Origin: Clostridiales bacterium
GTDB lineage: Bacteria > Bacillota > Clostridia > Oscillospirales > CAG-272
DNA: 49,699 nt
NCBI GenBank assembly: GCA_021202555.1
Contig: JAJQCT010000035.1
Location: 1,631-51,329 of the forward strand
Reading direction: 5' to 3'
Shown here: one piece after another, positions 23,020-31,950 of the stretch
How the letters are laid out: each line of letters opens with the position of its first letter
Position numbering within the stretch: position 1 is the stretch's first letter
Position numbers and translations under genes: made by a program
The notes under the pieces: model-generated
Database searches by the model: none
The model's input: only the letters and a program-made list of their open reading frames with translations
What the model was told of the DNA's origin: nothing

Positions 23020-23211
23020 ATGCAGAACAAATGCAAATGCAAGGAAGCAAATCCCAACATCGAATGCACTGTCGTGCAGTGCGCAAATCATTGCGGCGGC
23101 GAGGATTACTGCACGCTTGACAAAATCAAGGTTGTGACACACGAGCAGAATCCGACCGTCATTCAGTGTACGGACTGCAGCTCATTCGTCCTTGCAAAGC
23201 CGCAAAACTGA
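23020..23211 (+). CDS. DUF1540 Cys-rich protein
   Basis: A 63-residue protein with eight cysteines: CKCKEANPNIEC, CANHCGGEDYCTLDKIKV and a C-terminal TVIQCTDCSSFV. The last part (D/E-x-IxV...TxCxSF) is the DUF1540 signature, found in clostridia and sometimes tied to sporulation or metal binding. Function is unknown. It is a single gene with a hairpin after it and no clear promoter. Confidence 0.82.
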   Translation: MQNKCKCKEANPNIECTVVQCANHCGGEDYCTLDKIKVVTHEQNPTVIQCTDCSSFVLAKPQN

Positions 23212-23229
23212 AAATCGGGCAAAGCCCGA

Positions 23230-23259
23230 GCTAAACGCCGCACTCGTGCGGCGTTTAGC
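23230..23259. terminator. Bidirectional hairpin between DUF1540 and phosphoesterase genes
   Basis: GCTAAACGCCGCA/TGCGGCGTTTAGC with a CTCG loop, at the convergent junction. There is no strong T-run on either side. A smaller TCGGG/CCCGA hairpin precedes it. Confidence 0.6.
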
Positions 23260-23261
23260 AT

Positions 23262-23813
23262 TCATTTCACGGAAAATTCTTTTCGCATATACTCTTCCCC
23301 GTCAAGCGTCATCCAGACGAAATTTCCGCCATCGTAAATCATATATCCGTGCGGCGAATTTTCCTTCGGTATGGACACGGAGCCGGGATTTAAATAGAAA
23401 TAATCGTCGTGCTCGCGGCAGGCGGGGACGTGCGTATGCCCCATGAGAAATACGTCGCCCTTTGCGTGCGGAAGCGGTTTTTCTTCCGTGTAAATATGCC
23501 CGTGCGTCGCAAACATCGTTATCCCGTCGGCGAATATCACCGCGTAATCGGCTGTAATGGGAAAATCGAGCATCATAGAATCGACCTCCGCCTCACAGTT
23601 TCCGCGCACGGCGATTATAATGCTTTTCAGCTCATTCAACCGCCTTGCCACATCCTTTGGCGAATAACCGCGCGGCAGATCGTTGCGCGGTCCGTGATAG
23701 AGCAAATCTCCGAGCAAAACTACCCTGTCGGGCGTCTCAATTGAAATTCTCTCCGCCAGCTTTTCGCAGAAATACGCGGAGCCGTGTATATCGGACGCAA
23801 TCAAAAGCTTCAA
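23262..23813 (-). CDS. yfcE: YfcE-type calcineurin-like phosphodiesterase
   Basis: A 183-residue metallophosphoesterase of the YfcE/MJ0936 family. All metal-binding motifs are visible: ASDIHGS (residues 6-12), LLGDLLYHGP, VRGNCEAE, ATHGH and GHTHVP. It hydrolyses phosphodiesters in the cytoplasm; the natural substrate is unknown. It lies 25 bp after trkH on the same strand and ends the secA-trk run. Confidence 0.9.
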   Translation of the reverse strand: MKLLIASDIHGSAYFCEKLAERISIETPDRVVLLGDLLYHGPRNDLPRGYSPKDVARRLNELKSIIIAVRGNCEAEVDSMMLDFPITADYAVIFADGITMFATHGHIYTEEKPLPHAKGDVFLMGHTHVPACREHDDYFYLNPGSVSIPKENSPHGYMIYDGGNFVWMTLDGEEYMRKEFSVK

Positions 23814-23838
23814 TTATAAGCACCGTCCTTTCGCAAAT

Positions 23839-25353
23839 TCAGTTTGAACTATTATCTTCTTCATCGTCGCGCGAAACGGCAGCGCGCGTGAGGAATCTGA
23901 CCGATTTCGACGCGCCTCCGCCGAAATAAGAAATCATTACAAGCATCGGGATTATCTCAAGACGCCCCGCAATCATATCAAACATATAGATGATTTTCGT
24001 CACGCCGGAAAAAGCCCTGAAGCTTGAAACATATCCCGTCAGTGAAAATGCCGGTCCCACATTATTTATCATTGACGCGGTACAGGTGAACACTGTAATA
24101 AGGTCGCATCTTTCAATAATCAAAACGACAAGCGCCGACATTGTGAAGATAAAGACGTAGCCGATAAAATAAACGATTACGCTGCTTGTCGTATCGTGAC
24201 TGACATCGCTGCCGTTGACCTTGAATTTTGAAACAAGCTTCGGGTGAAGGAGCGACCTTACCTTCTGCTTGCAGTATTTGCCGAGAATAAGCAGCCGCGA
24301 TATTTTGATGCCGCCGCCAGTGCTGCCGCCGCAGGCGCCGATGAACATCAGAATCACAAGAACTCCCTTTGAAAGCCATCCCCAGTCAGCAAGCGTCATA
24401 ACGGAAAGACTTCCCGTAGTCGTCATGATGGACGACACCTGAAAGAAGCTGTGTCGGAATGCTTCCTCAATCGTCGGAAAGCTCGATACGTTGTCAAACC
24501 ATACAATCAATGTCGCCAAAGCCATTATGAAGGCGTACCAATGAAATTCCTCGAGACCGAACGCCCGTCTGTATTTTTTGAGCATTAAGCAAAAATAGAC
24601 GTTGAAATTAAGCCCGAAAAGCGCCATAAATATCGCGACAACGTACTGAATAAACGGGCTGTAGCCCGCAATGCTGCTGTTGAGCGTTGAAAATCCACCC
24701 GTGCCTGCCGTCGAAAACGACGCCGTAAGCGCCTCGTAAATATCCATGCCGCCCATCATCAGAAGCGCCACTTCAAGCACGGTAAGCCCCGTGTATATCG
24801 AATAAAGAAGTCCCGCGCTCTCGCGGATTTTCGGCACGAGCTTTTCAACCGTAGCGCCGGTCGATTCCGCTCGCATCAAGTATATTCCGCTGCCTCCCGC
24901 CACGGAGAAAATCGCCATCACGAATACGAGAATCCCCATTCCGCCTATCCAGTGAGTAAAGCAGCGCCAGAATGAGCCTGCGCGAGAAATAACCTCAACA
25001 TCGTCAAGAATCGTCGCGCCCGTTGTTGTAAAGCCGGACACAGCCTCGAATAGCGCGTCGATGAAATTCGGTATATCGCCCGAAAGAAATAGCGGGAGCG
25101 CGCCGAGAACGCTCACCAAAAACCACGAAAGCGCAACGGCAACGTATCCGTCGCGCGCGTGAAAGCTTTTTTTCTTCGGCTTTTTACGCGTCAGCAGAAA
25201 TCCGACTGAAAAATATATTACCGCAAGCGCCAGATAGACGAAGAACACGTTCCATTCACCATACGCGGCAGCAGTCAGCGTCGGCACCGTCAGAAACACT
25301 CCGGAGAAGCAAATAACCCATGAGAGTATATAGAAAATCATCGAAAGGTTCAT
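23839..25353 (-). CDS. trkH: Trk/Ktr potassium uptake membrane subunit
   Basis: 504 residues with four M1-P-M2-type repeats. Filter-like segments include SGFTTTGATIL, AGTGGFSTLN, IMTTTGSLSV and NNVGPAFSLTG. The central AGLVPKIRES region and the length fit TrkH/KtrB. It forms the K+-conducting dimer, gated by the TrkA protein encoded directly upstream (ATGA overlap, 4 bp), and so serves osmotic and pH balance. The Gly of each filter is present. Confidence 0.92.
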   Translation of the reverse strand: MNLSMIFYILSWVICFSGVFLTVPTLTAAAYGEWNVFFVYLALAVIYFSVGFLLTRKKPKKKSFHARDGYVAVALSWFLVSVLGALPLFLSGDIPNFIDALFEAVSGFTTTGATILDDVEVISRAGSFWRCFTHWIGGMGILVFVMAIFSVAGGSGIYLMRAESTGATVEKLVPKIRESAGLLYSIYTGLTVLEVALLMMGGMDIYEALTASFSTAGTGGFSTLNSSIAGYSPFIQYVVAIFMALFGLNFNVYFCLMLKKYRRAFGLEEFHWYAFIMALATLIVWFDNVSSFPTIEEAFRHSFFQVSSIMTTTGSLSVMTLADWGWLSKGVLVILMFIGACGGSTGGGIKISRLLILGKYCKQKVRSLLHPKLVSKFKVNGSDVSHDTTSSVIVYFIGYVFIFTMSALVVLIIERCDLITVFTCTASMINNVGPAFSLTGYVSSFRAFSGVTKIIYMFDMIAGRLEIIPMLVMISYFGGGASKSVRFLTRAAVSRDDEEDNSSN

Positions 25354-26744
25354 TTTACGTCAGCCCGCCTGATTTTCCCGCCCTCAAAAAGGTCGTAAAT
25401 GCTCTTGACACCCGTGCGCGTCGTCACGGCGACTACGCTGTCGCCGACCATTATGCTGTCACCGCCGCCCGGGTTGATGATTTTGCCGCGCCGAATTATC
25501 GAGCAAATCAAAACATCATGTCGAAGATTCATCTCTGCAAGCGGAATCCCCGTAACGTCAGACTCCGAGTTTATGATAAATTCAAGCGCCTCAACCCGCC
25601 CGCCAAGTATGCGGTAAAGCGTTTCAACGCTGATTCCGACAGAATTGTGAAGCGAACGCACGTACTGTATTATCTGCTCGGCGGCAAGCTCTGTCGGGCA
25701 AACAACGGGTCCTAAATTCAGAGTTTCAAGCACCTCGTCAAACGGAAGCTCCTTGAGCTTCGTCACGCGAAGCGCCGTTTTGTTTCTCGCCGCCGTTAAA
25801 AGCGAGAGCATCATATTCTCAGAATCGACGTCTGTAACGGCGATTACAGCATCGGAGCTGTCGAGTCCCTCCTCGTCGAGCAGCTCGATGTCGGAGCTGC
25901 TTCCGTTAATGATTAGCACATCATCCGAAAGCTCCTCCGAAAGCTCCTCGCACCGCGTCGGGTCTTCCTCAATTATCTTTATGTTCATGTTCATTTTCGA
26001 TAGCTGAAAGGCGATGTAATTCGCTATCTCGCCTCCGCCGAAAATAAGCACAGAGCGCACCTTGTGCGTCGATATATCCGATTTTGAGAAAAATTTTGCA
26101 ACCTCGCTCGGCGAACCCGTCACCGAAATGACATCCCCCGTCTCAAATACAAAGTCGCCGCGCGGAATAGACGTTTCGCTGCCGCGCTTTATGGCACAGA
26201 TAAGCACATCGGTATTGTATTTTTGCTTCATTTTTGAAAGCGGGAGCCCGACAAGCGACGATTTTTGAGGAAGAGTGACCGTCTGAACCTCGGCGCGCCC
26301 GCGTGCGAAAGTGCTTATTGCCATCGTTTCAGGCGTTCGCGTAAGCCTCGCTATCTCCGTCGCCGCCATGAGACTCGGATTGACTATAACAGATATTCCG
26401 AGGCTTTGACGCAGATATACCCTCTCCGTGAAATATGTGAGATCCTGCACTCTCGCGGCAGTATAAAGCTTGTCGCCCGCCTTTTTCGCGATGACGCAGG
26501 CAAGAAGATTTGTTTCATCCTCTCCCGTAACGGCGATAAAGATGTCGGCATTTTCGATTCCCGCCTCCGAAAGCATCCGAAAGCTCGTGCCGTTGCCGAT
26601 ATAGCCTATGACATCGCTGCTGTCCGCGAGCGCCTGAAGTCTGTGTCTGTCCTTATCGATAACGGTTATGTCATGTCCTTCGGCGGACAGCCTGCGCGCA
26701 AGCAGCGAGCCGAATTTATCGCACCCGACAATAAATATGTTCAT
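25350..26744 (-). CDS. trkA: Trk potassium uptake regulatory subunit, two RCK domains
   Basis: 464 residues with the duplicated NAD-binding plus TrkA-C layout of TrkA. The first Rossmann motif is IVGCDKFGSLLARRLSAEGH (residues 4-23) and the second IFGGGEIANYIAFQLSKMNM. TrkA-C domains lie near 140-220 and 370-455. The first glycine motif is GxxxxG with Cys-Asp-Lys inside, a common variant. It gates TrkH in response to nucleotides. It is translationally coupled to trkH by an ATGA overlap and starts after GGAAAGGG. Confidence 0.93.
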   Translation of the reverse strand: MNIFIVGCDKFGSLLARRLSAEGHDITVIDKDRHRLQALADSSDVIGYIGNGTSFRMLSEAGIENADIFIAVTGEDETNLLACVIAKKAGDKLYTAARVQDLTYFTERVYLRQSLGISVIVNPSLMAATEIARLTRTPETMAISTFARGRAEVQTVTLPQKSSLVGLPLSKMKQKYNTDVLICAIKRGSETSIPRGDFVFETGDVISVTGSPSEVAKFFSKSDISTHKVRSVLIFGGGEIANYIAFQLSKMNMNIKIIEEDPTRCEELSEELSDDVLIINGSSSDIELLDEEGLDSSDAVIAVTDVDSENMMLSLLTAARNKTALRVTKLKELPFDEVLETLNLGPVVCPTELAAEQIIQYVRSLHNSVGISVETLYRILGGRVEALEFIINSESDVTGIPLAEMNLRHDVLICSIIRRGKIINPGGGDSIMVGDSVVAVTTRTGVKSIYDLFEGGKIRRADVK

Positions 26745-26768
26745 ATTATCCCTTTCCTCTTTATCACG

Positions 26769-28286
26769 TCAGTCAAGCTTGTATCGCTCCTCTGCGCCGT
26801 CGATTATATCGGAGCACTGCTTGACGGAATAAAATATAAATACAAGCGAAAGTGCCACGGACAATATTCCCATCCAATCCATTGTCGGAATATACATAAA
26901 CGAGACGGTGCCGTCCTCGCTTGAAACGGGAACAATTTCAAGTATCCCGACGCAAATCTGGTACGCAACGGAGCCGGCAGCCGTAATGAGCGCAAGAATC
27001 GGTATTTTATTTACCCTCGCCATCAGTTCGGCGTGAAGATTCACCGTATATACGTCATGCTCGCTTTCATCCGAAACAAATCCCGTGTGCTCGTCAATTA
27101 TCAGGCGAAGCTGGCGCACGATTAAAATCACGGCAGCGACAAAGAAAATCTCATTGACCGCCGTAATCACGCAAGCCTCGACATAGCCGTTATACGCCTC
27201 GGGATATGACATCGTTTTCGTGTAGTCGCCGTAACGAGATATATAACTCCGCAGGAAAATCCAAAGGAAAGCAGACGTGCCGCCGTATATGACGGACGAT
27301 AAAATCCCCAAGGGCTTCATTTTTCCACCCTCGGATTTTGAAAGCGAAAGCCAGAAGAACAGAAATGCGGCTGCCGCGAGAAAATCGGGAGTATAGTTCA
27401 CATAATCAAATACAGCGTCAAGCGAAAGCACAAACGCGATAATCAGAATCCACATCGAAAAGCGAACGTGCTTGAACATCGCGAGACTTCCGTGAGTGTA
27501 GCTTTTTGTGCTGCTGCGCTCGCGCAGATCGGCAACAAACTTTTTGTCGCGCATCACGGAAATTATGCACTTTATTATTCCAAAAAACCAGACGAGTCCG
27601 AAAATCGCTGAGAGCGCAAACGCAAGCAGAACGAAAAGTCCTCTGTAATCGGCAATGTCTACGCTGTAAGCCGTAACCTCTCCGCTGTAGGCGTATGAGG
27701 AAAGCGCCGTCAGCTCGGGGAGAATTTTAAGCACGGCGCGGGCAATGAAGAAAACAGTGCAGAGACGCTGCGCGCGGTACGCCCCGCCGTTTTTGTATTT
27801 CAGGATTTTCTCCTCGCCGCGGTGATAAATCTCCCACGCGCGATAATCCTTTCCATTAGCCTCAAGCCTGTCGCATTTTTTGCGAAGCCTTTTGTATCGT
27901 CTCTCGATTCTTTTTTCCGACGGGTAAAAATAAATTCCCGTACATTCAAACTCAGTCCCCACAAAGGTAAGACCGTCGAAAATATACGAGGTCGCCTTTA
28001 TGAGCATATAAGCCTCGATTACGCCGAAGCACGATACCTCAAGCAGCACAATTGTGGTGTCTGAGGATGAAAGAAGTGCATATGAAACAATCACGTCGGC
28101 AAGCGCAATGAATCCGACCTTGAAAAGAACACTTCGTGCCTCCTCAAGCCGCGTAGAAAAGAGCGCGCAGCGCCGCAGTGCGAACCATACTGCGAATATC
28201 GCGATAAAATCGGGCAGAAAATCAAGAAGCGAGAAATCCGGCACCGCGAGAAAGACCGCCGCAATTATTAAAAGAAAGAATGCCAT
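26769..28286 (-). CDS. Polytopic membrane protein of unknown function (505 aa)
   Basis: About ten membrane helices, starting MAFFLLIIAAVFLAVPDF behind GGGAGG. A charged cytoplasmic loop (FYPSEKRIERRYKRLRKKCD, then YHRGEEKILKYKNGG) occupies about residues 120-165. No transporter, enzyme or secretion motif is recognised. It lies between secA and trkA in a same-strand run, next to a second unknown membrane protein, so roles in secretion, membrane homeostasis or K+ transport are possible but unproven. Confidence 0.7.
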   Translation of the reverse strand: MAFFLLIIAAVFLAVPDFSLLDFLPDFIAIFAVWFALRRCALFSTRLEEARSVLFKVGFIALADVIVSYALLSSSDTTIVLLEVSCFGVIEAYMLIKATSYIFDGLTFVGTEFECTGIYFYPSEKRIERRYKRLRKKCDRLEANGKDYRAWEIYHRGEEKILKYKNGGAYRAQRLCTVFFIARAVLKILPELTALSSYAYSGEVTAYSVDIADYRGLFVLLAFALSAIFGLVWFFGIIKCIISVMRDKKFVADLRERSSTKSYTHGSLAMFKHVRFSMWILIIAFVLSLDAVFDYVNYTPDFLAAAAFLFFWLSLSKSEGGKMKPLGILSSVIYGGTSAFLWIFLRSYISRYGDYTKTMSYPEAYNGYVEACVITAVNEIFFVAAVILIVRQLRLIIDEHTGFVSDESEHDVYTVNLHAELMARVNKIPILALITAAGSVAYQICVGILEIVPVSSEDGTVSFMYIPTMDWMGILSVALSLVFIFYSVKQCSDIIDGAEERYKLD

Positions 28287-28339
28287 CCGTGCCTCCCATC
28301 AAAGCTGTTAAGCCTACAATATGTATATCGGAAAATCCG

Positions 28340-29035
28340 TTATTTTTTCTTTTTCTTCTTCTTTTTCACGTATGTCGGCGCCGCATTTTCGGCGGGCTTT
28401 TCGATAGGGTCGTTTACCTCTTTTTCACGGCGCTTTTTTCCGGGAATCAGCATCCTGTCAAGCTTTGAGCGCTTTGTCATATCGTGATCCTCTTCAAAGC
28501 ATATCCACATATAGCATCTGAAAATATAGACAGAGACAAGCGCCGCCGCAAGAAGCTTATATACGTATCCGATCGCGGAAAATGCGCTTTGAAAATCCGC
28601 AAGCGCGTCAATTCGGAGCGACAGGACGACGCTCAAAGCAATGCTTGTGCCGTAAATCCATATATTACGCACCGCGTCGTCGCCGAGCTTGACATCTCCG
28701 ACAGAGAGCGCAAGCTCGCGAAGCGCCAGAAGTAGCGTTATCGTCGTCGCCGCAAGCGAGGCGATTCTCAAAAGCTCCAGCGACGTTTCAACGGCGTCAA
28801 CCCCTTCAAAGCCGACGAGATTCGTCATGACGTAATATACGCACTGAAGCGCCGCCTGTATAAATTCGACGATTACGGCAACGGCTGCGTATCTGAATTT
28901 TTTCGCGTATGGCTTGAGCCTTTCGACAGCCGTGTACATTGCAAAGCAGCCTATAAGGTCTGTGACAAAGAAAATCTTTGAAAGCGTATAAATCGCCGAT
29001 AAAACATATCCTACAAACAGTATTCCGAGTCCCAT
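28340..29035 (-). CDS. Membrane protein with poly-lysine tail (231 aa)
   Basis: About six membrane helices from MGLGILFVGYVLSAIYTL, then a soluble basic C-terminus ending in eight lysines after APTYV. The stop of secA abuts its start (1 bp), so it is made with SecA. No family is recognised. The Lys-rich tail could contact acidic phospholipid, rRNA or SecA/SecY, but this is speculation. Its resemblance in style (helices with C/W/E residues and basic loops) to the 505-aa neighbour suggests that they work together. Confidence 0.68.
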   Translation of the reverse strand: MGLGILFVGYVLSAIYTLSKIFFVTDLIGCFAMYTAVERLKPYAKKFRYAAVAVIVEFIQAALQCVYYVMTNLVGFEGVDAVETSLELLRIASLAATTITLLLALRELALSVGDVKLGDDAVRNIWIYGTSIALSVVLSLRIDALADFQSAFSAIGYVYKLLAAALVSVYIFRCYMWICFEEDHDMTKRSKLDRMLIPGKKRREKEVNDPIEKPAENAAPTYVKKKKKKKK

Positions 29036-31828
29036 TTACGTGTTGTCAATCGTTCCCCTGCCGCAGCAGTTTTTGTATTTTTTTCCCGAGCCACACGGAC
29101 ACGGATCGTTGCGTCCGACCTTTTTTTCGGGGGATTTGCGGATAGGCTTGCGTTTCTCTGTCGCAGGTGTCGCGGGTGCGCCTGTCGATTTCGCCACCAT
29201 TATCTGCCGCCTGCGTTCAAGCTCCTCGCGCGGAATCGCCGAAAGCACCATTCGCGCCGTATCGTTTCTTATCTCCTCCGTCATATCGTCAAAGAGATTC
29301 GTTCCCGAAATTCTGTATTCCGTGACGGGATTTCTCTGCGCGTATGACTGAAGCCGCACGCTGTCGCGCAAGTCATCCATTGCCTCAAGATGCTCTACCC
29401 AGTGACGGTCGACGCATCTCAAAAGTATGTTGCGCTCGACATTTCGCAGCCAGTCCGCGCCGAACTTTTCCTCCTTCGCCGCGTAAAGCTCCATTGAGCG
29501 TGAGACGAATTTCTCCTCGATTTCCTCACGCTTCATCGCGGAGAGCTTTTCCGCCGAATATTCGGGATCGCTGCGCGAAAAGAGTATGCCGCCGTAAATA
29601 TTGAGAAGCTCCTCAAGCTTCCAGTCGGCGGAACTCTCGCCCGACGTGAGCGAGAGAACATTATTTTTAATCGACCCCTCAATCATTCCGCGAATCTTAT
29701 CGGAAAGGTCGGCTCCCTCAAGCACCTCAAGGCGCTGCGCGTAAATGAGCGTTCTCTGCTGATTCATTACGTCGTCAAATTCAAGCACGTTCTTGCGTCG
29801 GTTGAAATTCTGACCCTCGATTCGCTTCTGCGCCGTTTCAATCGAATTTGACACTATTCCCGCGTCGATCGGGATATTCTCGTCAAGATTCATTTTGTCT
29901 ATGATATTATAAATCTTGTCGCCGCCGAAAAGGCGCATGAGGTCATCCTCAAGCGAGATATAAAAGCGCGATTCTCCGGGATCGCCCTGACGTCCAGAGC
30001 GCCCGCGAAGCTGATTGTCGATTCTGCGGCTCTCGTGTCGCTCCGTGCCGATTACGAAAAGCCCGCCCGCGCGGCGCACCTCCTCCGCCTTCGGCTCGAT
30101 TTCAGCCTGATATTTCGAGTAAAGCTCACGGTAAAGCTCGCGCGCAGCCAGAACATCGTCCGATACGGACTGCGATGAGCCTGTCGCAAGCGCGATAACC
30201 TTTTCGTCGTAAAGAAGCTCGCCGTCCTCGCCGCGCATCGTTCTCATTTCCGATTTTGCGAGATATTCGGCGTTTCCTCCGAGCAGAATGTCTGTGCCGC
30301 GTCCAGCCATATTCGTCGAAATCGTGACAGCGCCGAGCTGACCCGCCTGCGCGACGATTTCAGCCTCTCTGTCATGATATTTTGCGTTCAGTATTGTATG
30401 CTTTATTCCGGCAGCTTTGAGCTTCTTTGAAAGCGCCTCGGATTTTTCGATTGAAATCGTGCCGACAAGCACGGGCTGTCCCTTTTCGTGACATCTTTTG
30501 ATTTCCTCAATTACGGCTTTGTCCTTTGCAGCCGAGGTTTTGTAAACCGCGTCGTTGTGGTCAACGCGAATCATCGGCTTGTTCGTCGGCACCTCCACGA
30601 CATCAAGGTGATAAATTTCGCGGAATTCGTCCTCCTCGGAAACGGCTGTTCCCGTCATTCCTGAGAGCTTTCCGTACATACGGAAGTAATTCTGGAACGT
30701 AATTGTCGCGAGCGTCTTGTTTTCGCGGCGTATCTCGACGCCTTCCTTCGCCTCAATCGCTTGATGAAGTCCGTCTGAATAGCGTCTGCCGGGCATCATG
30801 CGTCCCGTGAAGGAATCGATTATCATGACGCCGTTATTGTAAATGACGTAATCCGTGTCGCGGTGCATAATTCCGTGCGCCTTGAGCGCCTGATATACGT
30901 AATGCGCAAGCTCCGTGTTTTCCTCGTCGCCGAAATTCTCGATTCCGAAGTATTTCTCCGTTTTCTCGATTCCCTTTGCCGTAAGCGTCGTCGTGCGCTG
31001 CTTTTCATCAACGATATAATCGGGGTCTACACCCGCTTCCTTTATTACATCCTCGTAATCCTGCTTTGTGTCAAGCTCTTTGATGACGAATTTGCTCATT
31101 TTCCGCACAAGCTCGTCGGCTTTGCTGTACATATCCGTCGATTCCTCGCCCGCACCCGAAATGATGAGCGGTGTTCTCGCCTCGTCGATTAAAATTGAGT
31201 CAACCTCATCGACGATGGCAAAATTTCTCCCGCGCTGAACCATCTGTTCCTTATAAACAACCATGTTGTCGCGCAGATAGTCAAATCCCATCTCGTTGTT
31301 CGTGCCGTATGTGATGTCGCAGGCATACGCCGCCTGTTTGTCCTTTGTCGATTGGTCGTGTATTATAAGACCCGTCGTAAGTCCCAGAAATTCATGCACA
31401 CGTCCCATTTCCTCGGCGCCGATTCGCGCGAGATATTCGTTGACGGTAACGACATGAACACCCTTTCCCGTAAGCGCGTTCAAGTATGAGGGCATGGCGG
31501 CTACAATCGTCTTGCCCTCGCCCGTTTTCATCTCGGCAATTCTCCCCTGATGAAGAAGCACGCCGCAGAGAAGCTGACAATTGAAGGGACGCTTTCCAAG
31601 CACCCTGTCGCACGCCTCCCTGACAAGCGCGTAAGCCTCGGGGAGAATATCGTCAAGCGTTTCGCCGTCTGCAAGCCGCTCCTTGAAGCGCGGCGTTTCG
31701 GCTGCCATTTCCTCATCGCTCATTGCCGCGTACCTCGGCGCGAGTGACTCTATTTTATCTACCGTCGGACGTATGCGCTTTATTTGTCTGTCGCTGTACG
31801 TCCCGAACATTTTCGTTATAAGACCCAT
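29036..31828 (-). CDS. secA: Preprotein translocase ATPase SecA
   Basis: 930 residues, near the full bacterial SecA length. Walker A MKTGEGKT, DEAD-type Walker B VDEVDSILIDEARTPLIISG, the MAGRGTDI and GTERHESRRIDNQLRGRSGRQGDPG helicase motifs and the C-terminal SEC-C zinc site (NDPCPCGSGKKYKNCCG) are all present. SecA drives export of unfolded proteins through SecYEG, here including the signal-peptide proteins of this window. A promoter lies at 31869-31897. It heads the run of secA, two membrane proteins, trkA, trkH and yfcE. prfB, a frequent neighbour, is absent here. Confidence 0.98.
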   Translation of the reverse strand: MGLITKMFGTYSDRQIKRIRPTVDKIESLAPRYAAMSDEEMAAETPRFKERLADGETLDDILPEAYALVREACDRVLGKRPFNCQLLCGVLLHQGRIAEMKTGEGKTIVAAMPSYLNALTGKGVHVVTVNEYLARIGAEEMGRVHEFLGLTTGLIIHDQSTKDKQAAYACDITYGTNNEMGFDYLRDNMVVYKEQMVQRGRNFAIVDEVDSILIDEARTPLIISGAGEESTDMYSKADELVRKMSKFVIKELDTKQDYEDVIKEAGVDPDYIVDEKQRTTTLTAKGIEKTEKYFGIENFGDEENTELAHYVYQALKAHGIMHRDTDYVIYNNGVMIIDSFTGRMMPGRRYSDGLHQAIEAKEGVEIRRENKTLATITFQNYFRMYGKLSGMTGTAVSEEDEFREIYHLDVVEVPTNKPMIRVDHNDAVYKTSAAKDKAVIEEIKRCHEKGQPVLVGTISIEKSEALSKKLKAAGIKHTILNAKYHDREAEIVAQAGQLGAVTISTNMAGRGTDILLGGNAEYLAKSEMRTMRGEDGELLYDEKVIALATGSSQSVSDDVLAARELYRELYSKYQAEIEPKAEEVRRAGGLFVIGTERHESRRIDNQLRGRSGRQGDPGESRFYISLEDDLMRLFGGDKIYNIIDKMNLDENIPIDAGIVSNSIETAQKRIEGQNFNRRKNVLEFDDVMNQQRTLIYAQRLEVLEGADLSDKIRGMIEGSIKNNVLSLTSGESSADWKLEELLNIYGGILFSRSDPEYSAEKLSAMKREEIEEKFVSRSMELYAAKEEKFGADWLRNVERNILLRCVDRHWVEHLEAMDDLRDSVRLQSYAQRNPVTEYRISGTNLFDDMTEEIRNDTARMVLSAIPREELERRRQIMVAKSTGAPATPATEKRKPIRKSPEKKVGRNDPCPCGSGKKYKNCCGRGTIDNT

Positions 31829-31868
31829 TTATTTTACCTCTCAGGGTTACCGCATTATGAATCACTAT

Positions 31869-31897
31869 ATTATACCTCATTTCGGCGCCAATATCAA
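31869..31897 (-). promoter_or_regulatory. Promoter of secA
   Basis: On the minus strand, TTGATA (31892-31897), 17 bp, TATAAT (31869-31874), about 40 bp before ATG. Confidence 0.82.
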
Positions 31898-31917
31898 TCG
31901 TTTTTTGCAAAAAATCA

Positions 31918-31943
31918 AGACCCCGACTGAAAATCGGGGTCTC
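31918..31943 (-). terminator. Terminator at end of branched-chain amino-acid operon
   Basis: AGACCCCGA/TCGGGGTCT with a 7-nt loop, followed on the minus strand by TTGATTTTTT. It lies 8 bp after the DUF815 gene. Confidence 0.85.
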
Positions 31944-31950
31944 TATGATT

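Noticed and set aside
22726-23142. Open frame running through the tRNA-Pro region with an AQMVARYLG-VEAAGSSPVTQ segment
   Set aside because: It is a translation of the tRNA itself; such frames are a well-known annotation artefact.
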